DNA of 64,000 nucleotides, taken from Cryptomeria japonica. Its lineage: Eukaryota > Streptophyta > Pinopsida > Cupressales > Cupressaceae. Positions within the stretch are counted from its first letter, which is position 1. Every line of letters begins with the position of its first letter. The DNA lies in contig NC_081414.1 in NCBI RefSeq assembly GCF_030272615.1, positions 913,515,648 to 913,579,647 on the forward strand. The letters run 5' to 3'. Below the pieces are notes generated by a model. The model was not told the origin of the DNA and did not search any database. It worked only from the letters and a program-made list of their open reading frames with translations. Positions 46,707 through 57,684 of the stretch are shown here, piece after piece. The position numbers were made by a program, and so were the translations under genes.

Positions 46707-47290
46707 ATATCGATAGAGACATATAGTTATAGTTGTGGTCATTGAAGGATCAACTTTTTTATATATTTGACATATATATATGTATATATATATATATATC
46801 GACTTTGACAAACATGGCACATGCCACATTTTTGTAACTATTATTGATTTGGCATCTATGCCATTTTTTGATATGTACATGATTATTGTTCATTTTGATA
46901 TATATGAAACTTGACATTCGATCCAATTTGTTCATTGATATATATGAAACATGATATTCCTAAAACTTAGTTATTTGCTATTGAAATGTGATCAAATTTG
47001 TTCATTGTGTATATGTCTTGAAGTGTGATCCAATTTGTTCATTACTTGTAACTCATATGGCATATACTTTTAAACTATCTATTGCTCATATTGTGTATAC
47101 CCAAGTACTGATACCGGTAATGTTGATATTGTGTATTTTTATTGAGTGAATTTTCTTTGAGTCCTTTGTGCATGAAGAGATTGGAGTGAATTTATCTAAA
47201 GATGAGTCGGCTTAGGTAAGGTTTTCATTTAAATTTTATTCCATAACAAGTTGGCCTTAGGGTAAGAGACACGCCTATTAATCCAAATCG
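46707..47290. other. D1 intergenic region between gene A and the tandem repeat
   Basis: AT-rich DNA with a (TA)n stretch near 46770-46800 and short TTCATTGATATATATGAAACTTGA repeats near 46887 and 46933. It probably holds the 3' end and polyadenylation region of gene A. No gene is seen. Confidence 0.5.
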
Positions 47291-47310
47291 CCTATAAAAG
47301 AAGAGTTGAA

Positions 47311-49150
47311 GCACTTATGGATGATCCGTGTGAGCCAATGGGGTCATGTTGTCGCTGCCCAAAAAATCCTCTCTTGGTTTCAGGCAACTCGATTCCATTT
47401 TCTTGTGGTGATATTTTTTCTGTTGCATCAAAAACCGTCAGTGAGAAGTGGCAAAATAGTGCATCTTTCGTTCTGCTTGTCGTGCAAATGAACTGTCAAC
47501 GCGAGCACGTTCGAGTGGCCAGTTTTAGACTACGTGTGTGCTTGTCTCTCTCCCCAAGACGTCCGATTGTAAATAAGCCACCTCGTAGTGAGGTTTTCCC
47601 TTGAGCTCTCAAAGTGGAAAAAATGGTCAAACTTTGACATCGCATAACTCGGAGACCGTGGCACTTATGGACGATCTATTTGAACCTATGGGGTTGTGTT
47701 GTCACTGCCTAAAACATAATTTCTCGGTTTCGGGCATCTCGATTCTGTTTTCTAGTGGTGATATTTTTTCGGTTGCATCAAAAACCGTCAAAAATCATCA
47801 ATGAGAGGTGGCAAAATAGTGCATCTTTCATTCTGCTTGTCGTGGGAATGAACCGTCAGCGCGATCGCATCTGGGTGGCCAATTTTATGCTAGATGTGCC
47901 CTTGTCTTTCTCCCCAAGATGTCCAATCGTTATGAGCCACCTCATAGCGATGTTTTCCCTTGAGCGCTCAAAGTGGAAAAATGGTCAAACTTTGACGTCA
48001 CGTAACTCGGAGACCATGGCACTTATGGATGATATGTTTGAACCTATGGGGTCATTTTGTCGCTTCCTAAAACATCCTCTCTCGGTTTTGGCCAACTCGA
48101 TTCCATTTTCTTGTGGTAAGATTTTTTCTGTTGCATCAAAAACCGTAAAAAACCGTCAGTGAGAGGTGGCAAAATAGTGCATCTTTTGTTCTGCTTGTCG
48201 TGGCAACGAACCATCAATGCAAGTGCATCTAGGTGGCCAGTTTTACACTAGGTGTGCCCTTGTCTCTCTCCCCAAGACGTCTGATCATTACGAGCCACCT
48301 CATAGCGACGTTTTCCCTTGAGTGCTCAAAGTGGAGAAAAAATGGTCAAACTTTGACGTAGCGTAACTCAGAGACCGTGGCACTTATGGATGATCCATTT
48401 GAACCTATGGGGTCATGTTGTCACTTCCTAAAGCATCCTCTCTCAGTTTTGGCCAAATTGATTCTATTTTCTTGAGGTGATATTTTTTCTATCGCATCAA
48501 AAACTGTTAGTGAGAGGTGGCAAAATAGTGCATCTTTCGTTCTGCTTGTCGTGGGAACGAACCGCCAGCGTGAGCGTGTCCAGGTGGCTAGTTTTACACT
48601 ACTTGTGCCCTTGTCTCTCTCCCCAAGATGTCCGATCGTTACAAGCCACCTCGTAGCAACGTTTTCCCTTGAGTGTTCAAAGTGGAAAAAATGGTCAAAC
48701 TTTGACGTAGGATAACTTGGAGACCGTGGCACTTATGGATGATCCATTTGAACCTATGGGGTTGTGTTGTCTCTGCCTAAAATATATTCTCTCAGTTTTG
48801 GCAAACTCGATTCCGTTTTCTTGTGGTGAGATTTTTTCTGTCGCATCAAAAACCGTCAGTCGGAGGTGGCAAAATAGTGCATCTTTCGTTCTGTTTGTTG
48901 TGGGAATGAACCGTCAGCGCGAGTGCATTTGGGTGGCCATTTTTGTGCTAGGTGTGCCCTTGTCTCACTCTCCAAGACGTCCGATCATTACGAGCCACCT
49001 CGTAGCGACGTTTTCCCTTGAGCGCTCAAAGTGGAAAAATGGTCAAACTTTGACATAGCATAACTCAGAGACCGTGGCACTTATGAATGATCTATTTGAA
49101 CCTATGGGGTCATGTTGTCACTGCCTAAAAGGGCCTCTCTTGGTTTCAGA
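47311..49150. repeat. D1 internal satellite, period about 350 bp
   Basis: Five full units and one partial, marked by GCACTTATGG(A/C)TGAT at 47311, 47661, 48019, 48380, 48729 and 49077 (spacings 350, 358, 361, 349, 348). Conserved blocks include AAAACCGTCAGTGAGAGGTGGC, CCCAAGACGTCCGATC and GTCAAACTTTGACGT. Copies differ mainly by CG to TG or CA changes. Frames found in it are not conserved between copies, so it is not coding. Confidence 0.9.
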
Positions 49151-49239
49151 CTATTCCTACTAGCCCTTCAAATCGGGTAATTCAACAATAACTCAAAACT
49201 TTTCCAAAACACTTGGAAAAAAATTGCATATTCAGATAC

Positions 49240-49690
49240 CCATTTGCAAGTTATTTACAACCTGTCAAAATCAGACTCGGTTATTTATAATCAAATAGTA
49301 CAAATTTATAATCAAATGGTACAAGTTTATTACAAATGTATTTATAATCAAATGGTACAAATTTGGGCTCTCAAATTTTGTAATTCAACTCCATGGACAC
49401 TTTCATATATAAAATTTGGCATCTTATATAAACGATCAAGCTCATTGCTATTTATATTTACAAAATTTTGCATCTAAATATGCAAATTACAACTCGTTGT
49501 TGTTTTTTATACAAAAATTAGCATCTAGATATGCACATTACAACTCATTGTTTTTTAATACAAAACTTAGCATCTAGATATGCACATTACAACTCATTGA
49601 TGTTTTTATATACAAAATTTGGCATCTACATATGCACATTACAACATATGCATATTACAGCTCATATGCATGTAGAGCACATCCAAAAAA
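49240..49690. repeat. Short tandem repeats 3' of the transposase gene
   Basis: Two arrays: TTATAATCAAATGGTACAA (three to four copies, 49285-49370) and a unit of about 50 bp containing GCATCTAGATATGCACATTACAACTC (GCATCT at 49470, 49521, 49570 and 49622). They lie between the satellite and the transposase stop. Confidence 0.8.
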
Positions 49691-50101
49691 GTGAAGTTAC
49701 AACATTTCGCAAAAGATATATACAAAATTGTCAAAATTATTCTACCATATTGTAGAATTATTCTTCTAGATGGCCCAAAATCAATCAAGTGAACCTTCTG
49801 GATCAGCTCTAACCCTTAGTGTCTCAAGTATTGCCTCGTGGTCTAATTCATGAACTTTCCACAAATCCTTGTTAAGAGGTCTACCATGATATTTAATCAA
49901 ATGAATATTTGTTGCAACAAGAAGATTTGAGTAATGAAGAATATGTCTATGTGTCTCAAAGTCCTCAAACAACAAGGCATTAGAATTTTTGATAGGGTAC
50001 CTGCATTTTATAGAAGGATAAGTTAATGCCAAAATCAATACAATGACTACTAAATAAATGAGTTTAATAGGTCTCAATACAACTCGACACAACAATGGTA
50101 C

Positions 50102-50267
50102 CTTCTAAGCCATGTCCCTGTCACAATAACGGATCCTATTGGGTACTCAATACCCTCTCCATCAACCAATGCAGAAGTCAATTTCTTTTTGGCCTCAATA
50201 CAATGACACAAAAAGTAATATGATCCTTCTTCATTGTTCTCATCCGCAATAACTGCATATACATGAC
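50102..50267 (-). other. Transposase exon 2
   Basis: Encodes HVYAVIADENNEEGSYYFLCHCIEAKKKLTSALVDGEGIEYPIGSVIVTGTWLR with acceptor TGCAG and donor GTACC. Joined to exon 3 it reads GTWLRRYPIKNSN in phase, which supports the intron. Confidence 0.7.
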
Positions 50268-51042
50268 CTGCATTTAATAGAAGGATATAAGTTAATACCA
50301 AAATCAGCATAAGTTAATACTAATATATTAAGCTTAAAATTGTAGCAAATTGCAACCCTTTACCTGGTTCAACTATGTCTGATACATGGTCAAAATCCAC
50401 TTATGCTTCAAATGGTCAAAATCCACTGATGCTTCAATTTGGTTCATTTGTAGTGCTCTAGGAAGTTGATATGTATCTAGGGTTTGCAAAGGTCTACAAG
50501 ACCATTGGTCAACACACTCTTTTGATTCACATTCATCCCACAAAAAATGCATACACAAAGAGCAAAAGCATGCAATTTGTCTAGTATAAATAACTAGTGA
50601 TGTTGCATTTGAACTTCTAAATGAATGCATGTCACTTGATCCAGTAAGTGTACAACAATCTAGATAGTTTTCAATGTTAGATTCACTTATTAACCAAAAA
50701 TATCTAGAAACCATAGACTTACCTACATTACCTAGTCCCATCGTAGATTTACACCATTGCACAATTGTTTTTGCATCAATTAACATTGCACCACCTTCGT
50801 ACTTCAATTCCTCTCTGGTAAGAGCTCTTTTCACACATGCTCCCACACCATCATGCTCTCCCTTTCGATGCCCTGCCCCAATGAAATTCCAAAAATGTTG
50901 CACACCACTTGTCACATGCATCCTAGTCAACCAATAGAACATCCTTGCATTCTTGAATCGTGTGGTGCAATTGTCCAACCATATTAAGTGTTGGTTGTAT
51001 CTTATATCTCTTTCCGTTAAACTATCATAGAAGACCGTAAAG

Positions 51043-52102
51043 TGTCGTGCTCTGTGAAGTGTGCTTGTACCTGCAACCACAATGCACTCAATAAATCATT
51101 ACAAGCAATGGTTAGTGAATTAAAACAATGAAATGTAAAACCATAGCTAATCGACTTATTGCCTCCTAGTAAATGCGAGTATAAAAAATGTTCTCAGATC
51201 TGATTATGCATATTCGAGTGACTTGACTACACTTAGATGGAGGATTTGAATGATGAAAATGCATGATATAGCAAGAATAGCATGATTAAGTTATATGAGT
51301 TCATGATTATTCTAGAAAATAAGCTAGAATGAAGATGCAATTAAGCTAAAATTGAGCATGATAACATTGCTAAAGAATGATAAGCTATAAACTAGATGCC
51401 TATAGTAACAATGCATAAGATGAGAATGAGATGGGATCAATCAGGATGCAAAAAAATGATATGAAATTGGGACCCTTTGTGCTCCAAAATGGGGTCTATT
51501 TATAGGATTTCCCAAGGTTAGGGGTGAGGTGGCAGGAATCAACGGTCAAGATTGATCTGAAGATATCAATGGTTAAATTGGAGGAGGTTGGAAAAGGGGG
51601 TTGGACTAAAGGGAACATATGTCATCTCTATGGTGACAAGTGTCAAGAGGCTTCTAGAAGAGAGTGTATGAAAGGGAACACTTAGTGACAAGTGTCACAA
51701 AGGTTCTAGAAGATGTTGGATGAAAGGGGACATGGTGGTAGGTAGAATGGGTTAAGTTTAGGAATGGTTAGGTTTAGGAGTAGTAGAAGTTAGGATAATT
51801 TGAATTTAGAAATTCAAATAATAGGAAAAGGCTAATTAATTTTCACAACTCATAATTGATTTGTTTTAATTAATTAAACGATCTAGAAGAAATGATTTTG
51901 ATGGAGGGAATTAATTAATTTGAATTAATTAATCAAAGGGTTGAAATAAACCTATTAAATGAATTCTTAGATTTATTAATAAGTAGATGAAAGGAGAAAT
52001 TTAATCAAATTGCTTAGTGAATTCAATTAAATTGGGGAGGGAGATTAATTAAATAATTGCTTATTTAATTAATTATCTTCAGACCATTTTTAGGTGTATA
52101 CA
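51043..52102 (-). mobile_element. L6: gypsy solo LTR inside the transposase exon
   Basis: Plus-strand ends TGTCGTGCTCTGTG and TAGGTGTATACA (TG...CA), 1060 bp, flanked by TAAAG at 51038-51042 and 52103-52107 (CTTTA on the minus strand). Removing the LTR and one TAAAG rejoins ...EFVQGCF and TVFYDSLTERD in frame. A minus TATAAATAG is at 51496-51504. Ends and middle resemble the G1 LTR. Only one LTR remains, so the rest was lost by recombination. Confidence 0.9.
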
Positions 52103-54302
52103 TAAAGCATCCTTGCACAAACTCTGAGGAATGAATATGATCATCGCTGATACAGAAGTGATATTCTCTTATAACCTTTTTGTCCTCCTCAGTGCTATCA
52201 TGTGCATGCATGAATGCTATGTGTAAAAAAATTGTAACTTGTGTAGAGTGGTGATACATATATTGTACTTCATTTTGCAGCTTTAGTGTATAATTCTTAG
52301 CAAAATCAACGATAGAGACAATAGTGCCGAGGGGGAAAGTGTCCTTACACAACTTGAATTGCTCATCTAACCACCTAGCTCTATGTGTGTGACCTATGTA
52401 CTCATACACTAGTTTCTCTTGAAACATCTTCATAAAATCAGCTACGCATATATCCCTTTTCACTAACTCACACCTCTTTAATTATTTTCCATCTTTAATA
52501 CCATATGTGACTGACTTATATTTTCCAATAGAAACTAGTTCCTTACCAGTTTCATGTGTGCTATCCAGATGTAGGCATCTGTGCAACTGTTGCAAACCGC
52601 CACATGTAGGATAAAAACCTCTCAAACACATCATCTTATAGTAAATGCACTCATCATCTCGTCTACATGGTACACTTGAAATAAATTCTCTCGGTGACTT
52701 AGGAGGTGCTTGTAGACCACATTCCTGCAAAACATCGCTACTGTGCAAAGTACAACATATATAGCGATAAATATCATAATGCATGGAAAATTCAACTTGG
52801 ACCCTACAACAACATGTAGTACGTGCATGATTAATCTTAACATAAAATGTTTTGTCATCTCAAAAAATCTTTGACTAATTTTAATCTGAGGAAAGCTTTG
52901 AAGAAACCTTTCATAAAATTGTGTTTGAGTGGTATCTAAATAGTGTTTTGAATGTGGCTCGCGATTACTAATTCCAATTCGCCTTCTAACAACATCTCTT
53001 TGGTTGGGTGAAACCCTTGTGTTGTCATGCCAATATTTCTCAATTAACGTTCTTAGTGCATTAACAACAACCTTGTCCTTGCACGGGAGTCTACCCGAGA
53101 ATTCCCAAAGAGAATTATTATTAAGATCCTCAATTTTCTCTTGCCTCTATAAGGCATAGTGTAATGTGGTTCTACTTATCCTTAATGACTTGCTTGTTTT
53201 GCTTATTAAACGATATTTTTTCATTTCCTTTCCCATTATGGTTGATGTGAGGACATGACAAGTAACATTAGCATCTTTAGTGCATGATTTTGAACCAATG
53301 GCTTGGTATGCATCAAAAAGATTTCTCACAATGGTTCTTTCACTATTATTTTTGGATGTTCTTAACCCCAAAATTTTTATTCTCTCTCTAAATTTTAGAT
53401 TTTTAATCATTTCAACAACTAATTGGCATCTTCCACTTTGATTTAAGTTTTCAAAAAGGTTATTCCAAATTCTTCTAAAAGTTCTTTCGGATATTTTATT
53501 ATACATTGGCTTCACAATATTTTCATCAATATCTATTAGGAACTTTGGTTTTCTATGAATTATTCTAAGATGTGTTAAGATTGGTGCATGCTCTTCGTTT
53601 TCATTAGGTGCATTATGTGCATTGATCACATCAAATTCAAAAGGTATATCTTCTTCAATTTCATTAACATGTGCATTCACCGAATCATTTTCAAATGGTT
53701 TATGTTCATTGCATTCATTAGGTGAATTCATCATATGTATTTGAATTGGTGTATGTTGATCATTTTGATTCGGTACATTCATCATATCAATTTCAATTGT
53801 TGAATGTTCATCACTTTCATCAGGTGCATTAGATGACGTACCCTCAGGTAATCTCTTCATACGCTCCCTTTGTCTTTCCTTTGTTGCCTCTCTTTGTTCA
53901 TTTGTTCCTCTCTTGTTCTTTCCCATTGTCCTACACATAACATCATGATGACAATCCACAATCAAATAGCAAAAAAACAACAAATGATCATCATTTTGTT
54001 ATAATCTAAAGTAACAATAATAAAATAACATAAAAAAAAAAAAATACAAGACAAATCAATCATGATCAAAGCAAAAAAACAACAAATGCTCATGATTTTG
54101 TTATAATCTAAAGTAACAATGATAAAATAACTTCAAAAACAATCCAATATACGAGATAAATCAATCATTCCAAAGCAAAAGTGACAAAAGAATATGAAAA
54201 CCTGATTGTTACTATCTCGGAAAATCATGTGCAGAAGCAATGGGGCCTTCAAACAACTTGCAATGTTGGGTTCTAGGCCGTTGGGACTAAAATATATTTA
54301 GA

Positions 54303-54630
54303 TTTTCCCATAACCCGTACGGGTTATGGAAACCTTTTATGTCAACGTTCACAATTTCTCATAACCTGTATGGGTTATGTAGAACTAGAAGTTTTGGCCT
54401 TAGTTCTAAATAACCCGTACGGGTTATGTAGAACTAGGAAAAGGAGAGGGGAAGAGGGAGAAAGGGAGGGAGATTGTACGGGTTATGTAGAACTAGAAGT
54501 TTTGGCCTTAGTTCTAAATAACCCATATGGGTTATGTAGAACTAGGAAAAGGAGAGGGGAAGAGGGAGAAAGGGAGGGAGATTAGGAAAAGGAGAGGGGG
54601 AGAGGGAGAAGGAGAGAGGGGGGTATGGAG
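54303..54630. repeat. D1 right sub-terminal palindromes, with a 108-bp tandem duplication
   Basis: AACCCGTACGGGTTATG palindromes at about 54312 and 54411, with decayed copies at 54364, 54475 and 54519. The segment from GGGTTATGTAGAACTAG at 54372 is repeated from 54480 (108-bp period), carrying two of the palindromes with it. Confidence 0.8.
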
Positions 54631-54641
54631 AGAGGGAGGGA

Positions 54642-54740
<99 letters not shown>

Positions 54741-54809
54741 AGAGAGAGAGAGAGAGTAGGATGAGGAGAGGGGGATGGATGGACATGGAGAGAGAGGGAG
54801 ATTAGGAAA

Positions 54810-54892
<83 letters not shown>

Positions 54893-54969
54893 GGAAAAGG
54901 AGAGAGAGAGAGAGAGTAGGATGAGGAGAGGGGGATGGATGGACATGGAGAGAGAGGGAGATTAGGAAA

Positions 54970-55018
<49 letters not shown>

Positions 55019-55090
55019 AAAAGTAGAGGGAGAGAGGGAGGGAGAGGGATATTGGGAAAAGGAGAGAGAGAGAGAGAGAGAGAGATGAGG
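54631..55090. repeat. D1 AG microsatellite clusters
   Basis: Several long (AG)n runs, about 54645-54737, 54812-54889, 54972-55014 and 55061-55085, separated by near-identical GATTAGGAAAAGGAGAG and GATGAGGAGAGGGGGATGGATGGACATGG spacers. The spacers show that the tracts grew by segmental duplication as well as slippage. The long arginine/glutamate or serine/leucine frames here are artefacts. Confidence 0.9.
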
Positions 55091-55390
55091 TAGAGAGAAC
55101 AAGAAAGAGAAAAGGGTGAGAGAATTAAAAAAAAAAAGAAGTGTGAGGGGGAGAGAGATGAGATAGAACTCAAGGAAGATAATTAGGGCTCGGAATAGAC
55201 AAAGACAATGATGGGGGAAGGAAGACAAGAGAGAGAGGAAAAGAAGAGATACATGCATGTATACAAACATGTATCTATATAAATATATGTATATATAACT
55301 ATAGATATGCATATATACATACATAAACACATATTATCTAGGTATGTCTAAAACATGTGTAGGAAATTCTAAGTTTACAAGCATACATTA

Positions 55391-55570
55391 ATATGTCTTC
55401 ATAACCCGTACGGGTTTTGTGAAACAAAATAAATTATTTTAGTTCTTCATAACCCGTACGGGTTTTGTGAAACAAAAAAAAATGGTTTTAGTTTTACATA
55501 ACCCATACAAGTTATTTAAAACTGTGAATAATACTTTTTTTTTTCAAAACCCGTGCGGGTTTTGGCTTGG
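55391..55570. repeat. D1 right sub-terminal palindromes, outer group
   Basis: ATAACCCGTACGGGTTTTGTG at about 55401 and 55444, a decayed AACCCATACAAGTT near 55499 and AACCCGTGCGGGTTTTGG near 55549. The same sequence type is at the left end, so it is a shared terminal feature of D1. Confidence 0.8.
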
Positions 55571-56407
55571 TAAGAGGGTTGGAAAATGACCCTAAGGCTT
55601 GCAAGCCCATTTCCCCCCTTTTTGTCCCTTTACACATTTTTTCATCCTCCAACATGATTTCTTGACTTCATCGTCACCAGGTTTACAAATGATCAAGTGG
55701 GTATCTCTAAAATTACCACCATAATCTCACACATCTTCTTAGTTTTCTAACCATATAAATTTTTCTATATTTGGACAACATTAGCATAGTAAACTTTAAT
55801 TTTCTTTATCAATGCCTTGACAGTCCTCACAGACATATGTCTACCATTTTTTTAATAACTTTTGATATACTTGACCAAATTCAAAATAAATTACATATTA
55901 TTGTTCTACACTAGATTATATACACTTTAAAAAAAAAAAAAATCATTTTTGATTATTTTAATGCAAGTTATGCCCAGTGCACGAACAGGTACCAAATTTT
56001 TTAGGATGCAGTCACTTCCAAAAATCATACAAAAAAAAATACTCAACAGAAAATTACAAAAAAATACACAACTTCTAGATCTCAATCTTACCTATAATCC
56101 TACCAAAGCGTTTTGCAAAATACTAAATCTAGCTATATATTTTGTGTAGTGCATGAAAACAGCTATGTTATATTTTTTTGAAAAAATCAGGAACAGTTTT
56201 TTGTGCGTGAAAGGTTTGACCCTCTTAATCTTATCCAATTTTATAAAAAAAATAGTAGTTTAGAAACTAGATTCAGAGTACTACAATTCATATTCTTTTC
56301 TCAACTCCTAGTTTTGAGTGCATGACCTTCAAATAGCTCTTTGAAGTTCAGGTTTACCTATTTTCAAACAAACAAACAAAAAAAGTGGCCACTTATACCC
56401 CCCTTTT
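55571..56407. other. D1 right-end non-coding region
   Basis: AT-rich DNA without a convincing gene or repeat, ending in short CAAA repeats next to the TIR. Confidence 0.6.
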
Positions 56408-56433
56408 TGTTCACCATCTTGGTGCACTTACCC
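56408..56433 (-). repeat. D1 right terminal inverted repeat
   Basis: Ends ...GGTGCACTTACCC, the exact inverse of 35676-35701. TTAG follows at 56434-56437. Confidence 0.92.
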
Positions 56434-56880
56434 TTAGGTCTAGGCATAAGCTCCCGTGTTTTATTATTCTCAATTTGATCTAATTCTTCTTCCATATCTC
56501 TCATCCTTGATTTTCATCTTTGCAAGCTCTAGCAACATCTTTAGGTTCAATTTTAGAAATCAAACATACCTCTTCAATAGCTAACCTTCTTCTAGTCATC
56601 ACACCTTTATTTTTATCTCCAATAATATGATTTTCTGAATGATTTGGTCTTACATACCTCGGAGTCTTCTGATTAATCTGATTTTTCAGGTTCCTGCACC
56701 TCTCCACATTCGGATTAACAGTTTCTAAAAGATCATTCTACTTCGGTTCTTCAGTCTGAATAGGATTTAGAATAACATGTTGACCATCATCATATCCACA
56801 TGCTCTGATCTCTTTCCCAAGGCTTTCATCCACCTTCACATTTGCACTCTCTATTATCTTTCCCAGTCTCTTATTATAGC
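56434..56880 (-). pseudogene. C4 integrase-RT linker and RT N-terminus
   Basis: Minus reading from 56707: RPNHSENHIIGDKNKGVMTRRRLAIEEVCLISKIEPKDVARACKDENQG, a frameshift, then MEEELDQIEnnKTRELMPRPKD up to the D1 site. This is the usual variable linker before copia RT. Confidence 0.8.
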
Positions 56881-56881
56881 A

Positions 56882-57684
56882 TTAGTAGGCTTTGCTCTTT
56901 GTAGAATATACCAAGAAAATTCCTTCATCACTTCTTGCATCAAACTTTCCTATGTCATCATCTCTCTTGGTATAGCATTTTCTACCAAATACTCTGAAAT
57001 ATCTCACAGTAGGAACATGACCAAACCATAACTCATAAGGATTCTTACTGATATCACCTTTGATATGAACTCGGTTAAATGTGTAAACAACAGTGCTAAT
57101 AGCTTCTCTCCAATAGATCTTCGAAAGATTCCCTTCAATCAGCATAGTCCCAAAATAGTCTTGTTCTTTATTTCAACAACTCCATTCTGCTGAGTGGTTT
57201 TAGGAGCAAATAATTGTCTTTTGATGCCATGCTTCTCACAGAATGAATTAAACTCACCAGAACAAAATTCTCCACCTCTGTCAGATCTTAGACATTTCAC
57301 CTTCAATCCAGACTCAGTCTCAACCTTTGCTTTGAATATCTTGAAGTTGTCTAATGCTTCAGATTTCTCCTTCAAAAAGACAACCCACATCATCCTGGAA
57401 TAATCATCAATTAGAAACATAAAATATCTATCACCCTGCACACTTCTAACATTTGTAGGTCCACATAGGTCAGTATGCACAAGATCTAGCAATCCATCAA
57501 ATGTATACTATTTTCTCTTGAAATAAATTCTTGTTTTCTTACCCAATTGACATTCCTTACTTACCGGATTAGTAGGCTTAACAATCTTAGGCAGATCTCT
57601 AACAACTTGATTAAAACTGATCTTAATCATTGAATCAAATTTAACATGACACATTCTCCTATGCCACAACCAACTTTCATCAAT
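56882..57684 (-). pseudogene. C4 pre-integrase and integrase
   Basis: From the right: zinc tail (KECQLGKKTR), [14 protein letters not shown] (first D), [21 protein letters not shown] (second D), [26 protein letters not shown] (E), then a break and IYWREAISTVVYTFNRVHIKGDISKNPYELWFGHVP, FGRKCY, GKFDARSDEGIFL. All three catalytic acids are present; a frameshift near 57140 and stops near 57510 and 57690 inactivate it. Confidence 0.86.

Larger units (their letters stand above)
49781..53926 (-). pseudogene. D1 gene B: DDE-type transposase of an unplaced family
   Basis: Three exons on the minus strand: 53926-50364 (interrupted by L6), 50267-50102 and 50000-49781, GT-AG borders, about 950 residues. 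N-terminus MGKNKRGTNEQREATKERQRERMKRLPEG is basic. A cysteine cluster TTCCCRVQVEFSMHY lies near 52800. Likely catalytic acids: VDFAKNY (D at 52305-52307), WLDNCTTRFKN (D at 50973-50975) and GHRKGEHDGVGACVKRA (E/D at 50850-50858). This DFAENY...SDxxxxQ(F/Y)KN...HGKGxxDGxG pattern is shared, as I recall, by uncharacterised proteins of plants and invertebrates. Breaks: TAG 53147, frameshift about 52870, TAA 52479, L6, and a 26-bp duplication at 50386-50437. Confidence 0.75.
35676..56433. mobile_element. D1: large two-gene DNA transposon with TIRs, TSD TTAG
   Basis: The two ends are inverted copies: left GGGTAAGTGCACCAAG..., right ...CTTGGTGCACTTACCC, identical for 26 bases, with a second matching block AAGTGGCCAC further in. 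TTAG is duplicated at 35672-35675 and 56434-56437. Removing D1 and one TTAG restores the RT frame of C4 ([16 protein letters not shown]). D1 spans 20758 bp, of which N5 (7775 bp) and solo LTR L6 (1060 bp) are later guests, leaving about 11.9 kb. It holds two convergent spliced genes, sub-terminal palindromes, a 350-bp tandem repeat and AG tracts. No standard superfamily fits clearly; a 4-bp TSD occurs in Sola and Ginger elements, among others. Confidence 0.9.

Noticed and set aside
46760-46805. Replication origin or scaffold attachment site in the TA-rich stretch
   Set aside because: Only simple-sequence TA repeats are seen.
47306-49058. Frames of 60-135 codons in the 350-bp repeats
   Set aside because: Units have lengths that are not multiples of three and frames are not kept between copies.
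47311-49150. CRISPR-like array
   Set aside because: The repeats are long, contiguous and without unique spacers, and the DNA is eukaryotic.
53984-54300. Extra upstream exon of the transposase
   Set aside because: The frame can be extended to 53983 but there is a TAG-GACA acceptor-like site just before ATG 53926 and the added residues are hydrophobic noise; an upstream untranslated exon is possible but not visible.
54527-55173. Long open frames rich in Arg-Glu or Ser-Leu on both strands
   Set aside because: They are translations of (AG)n microsatellite DNA.
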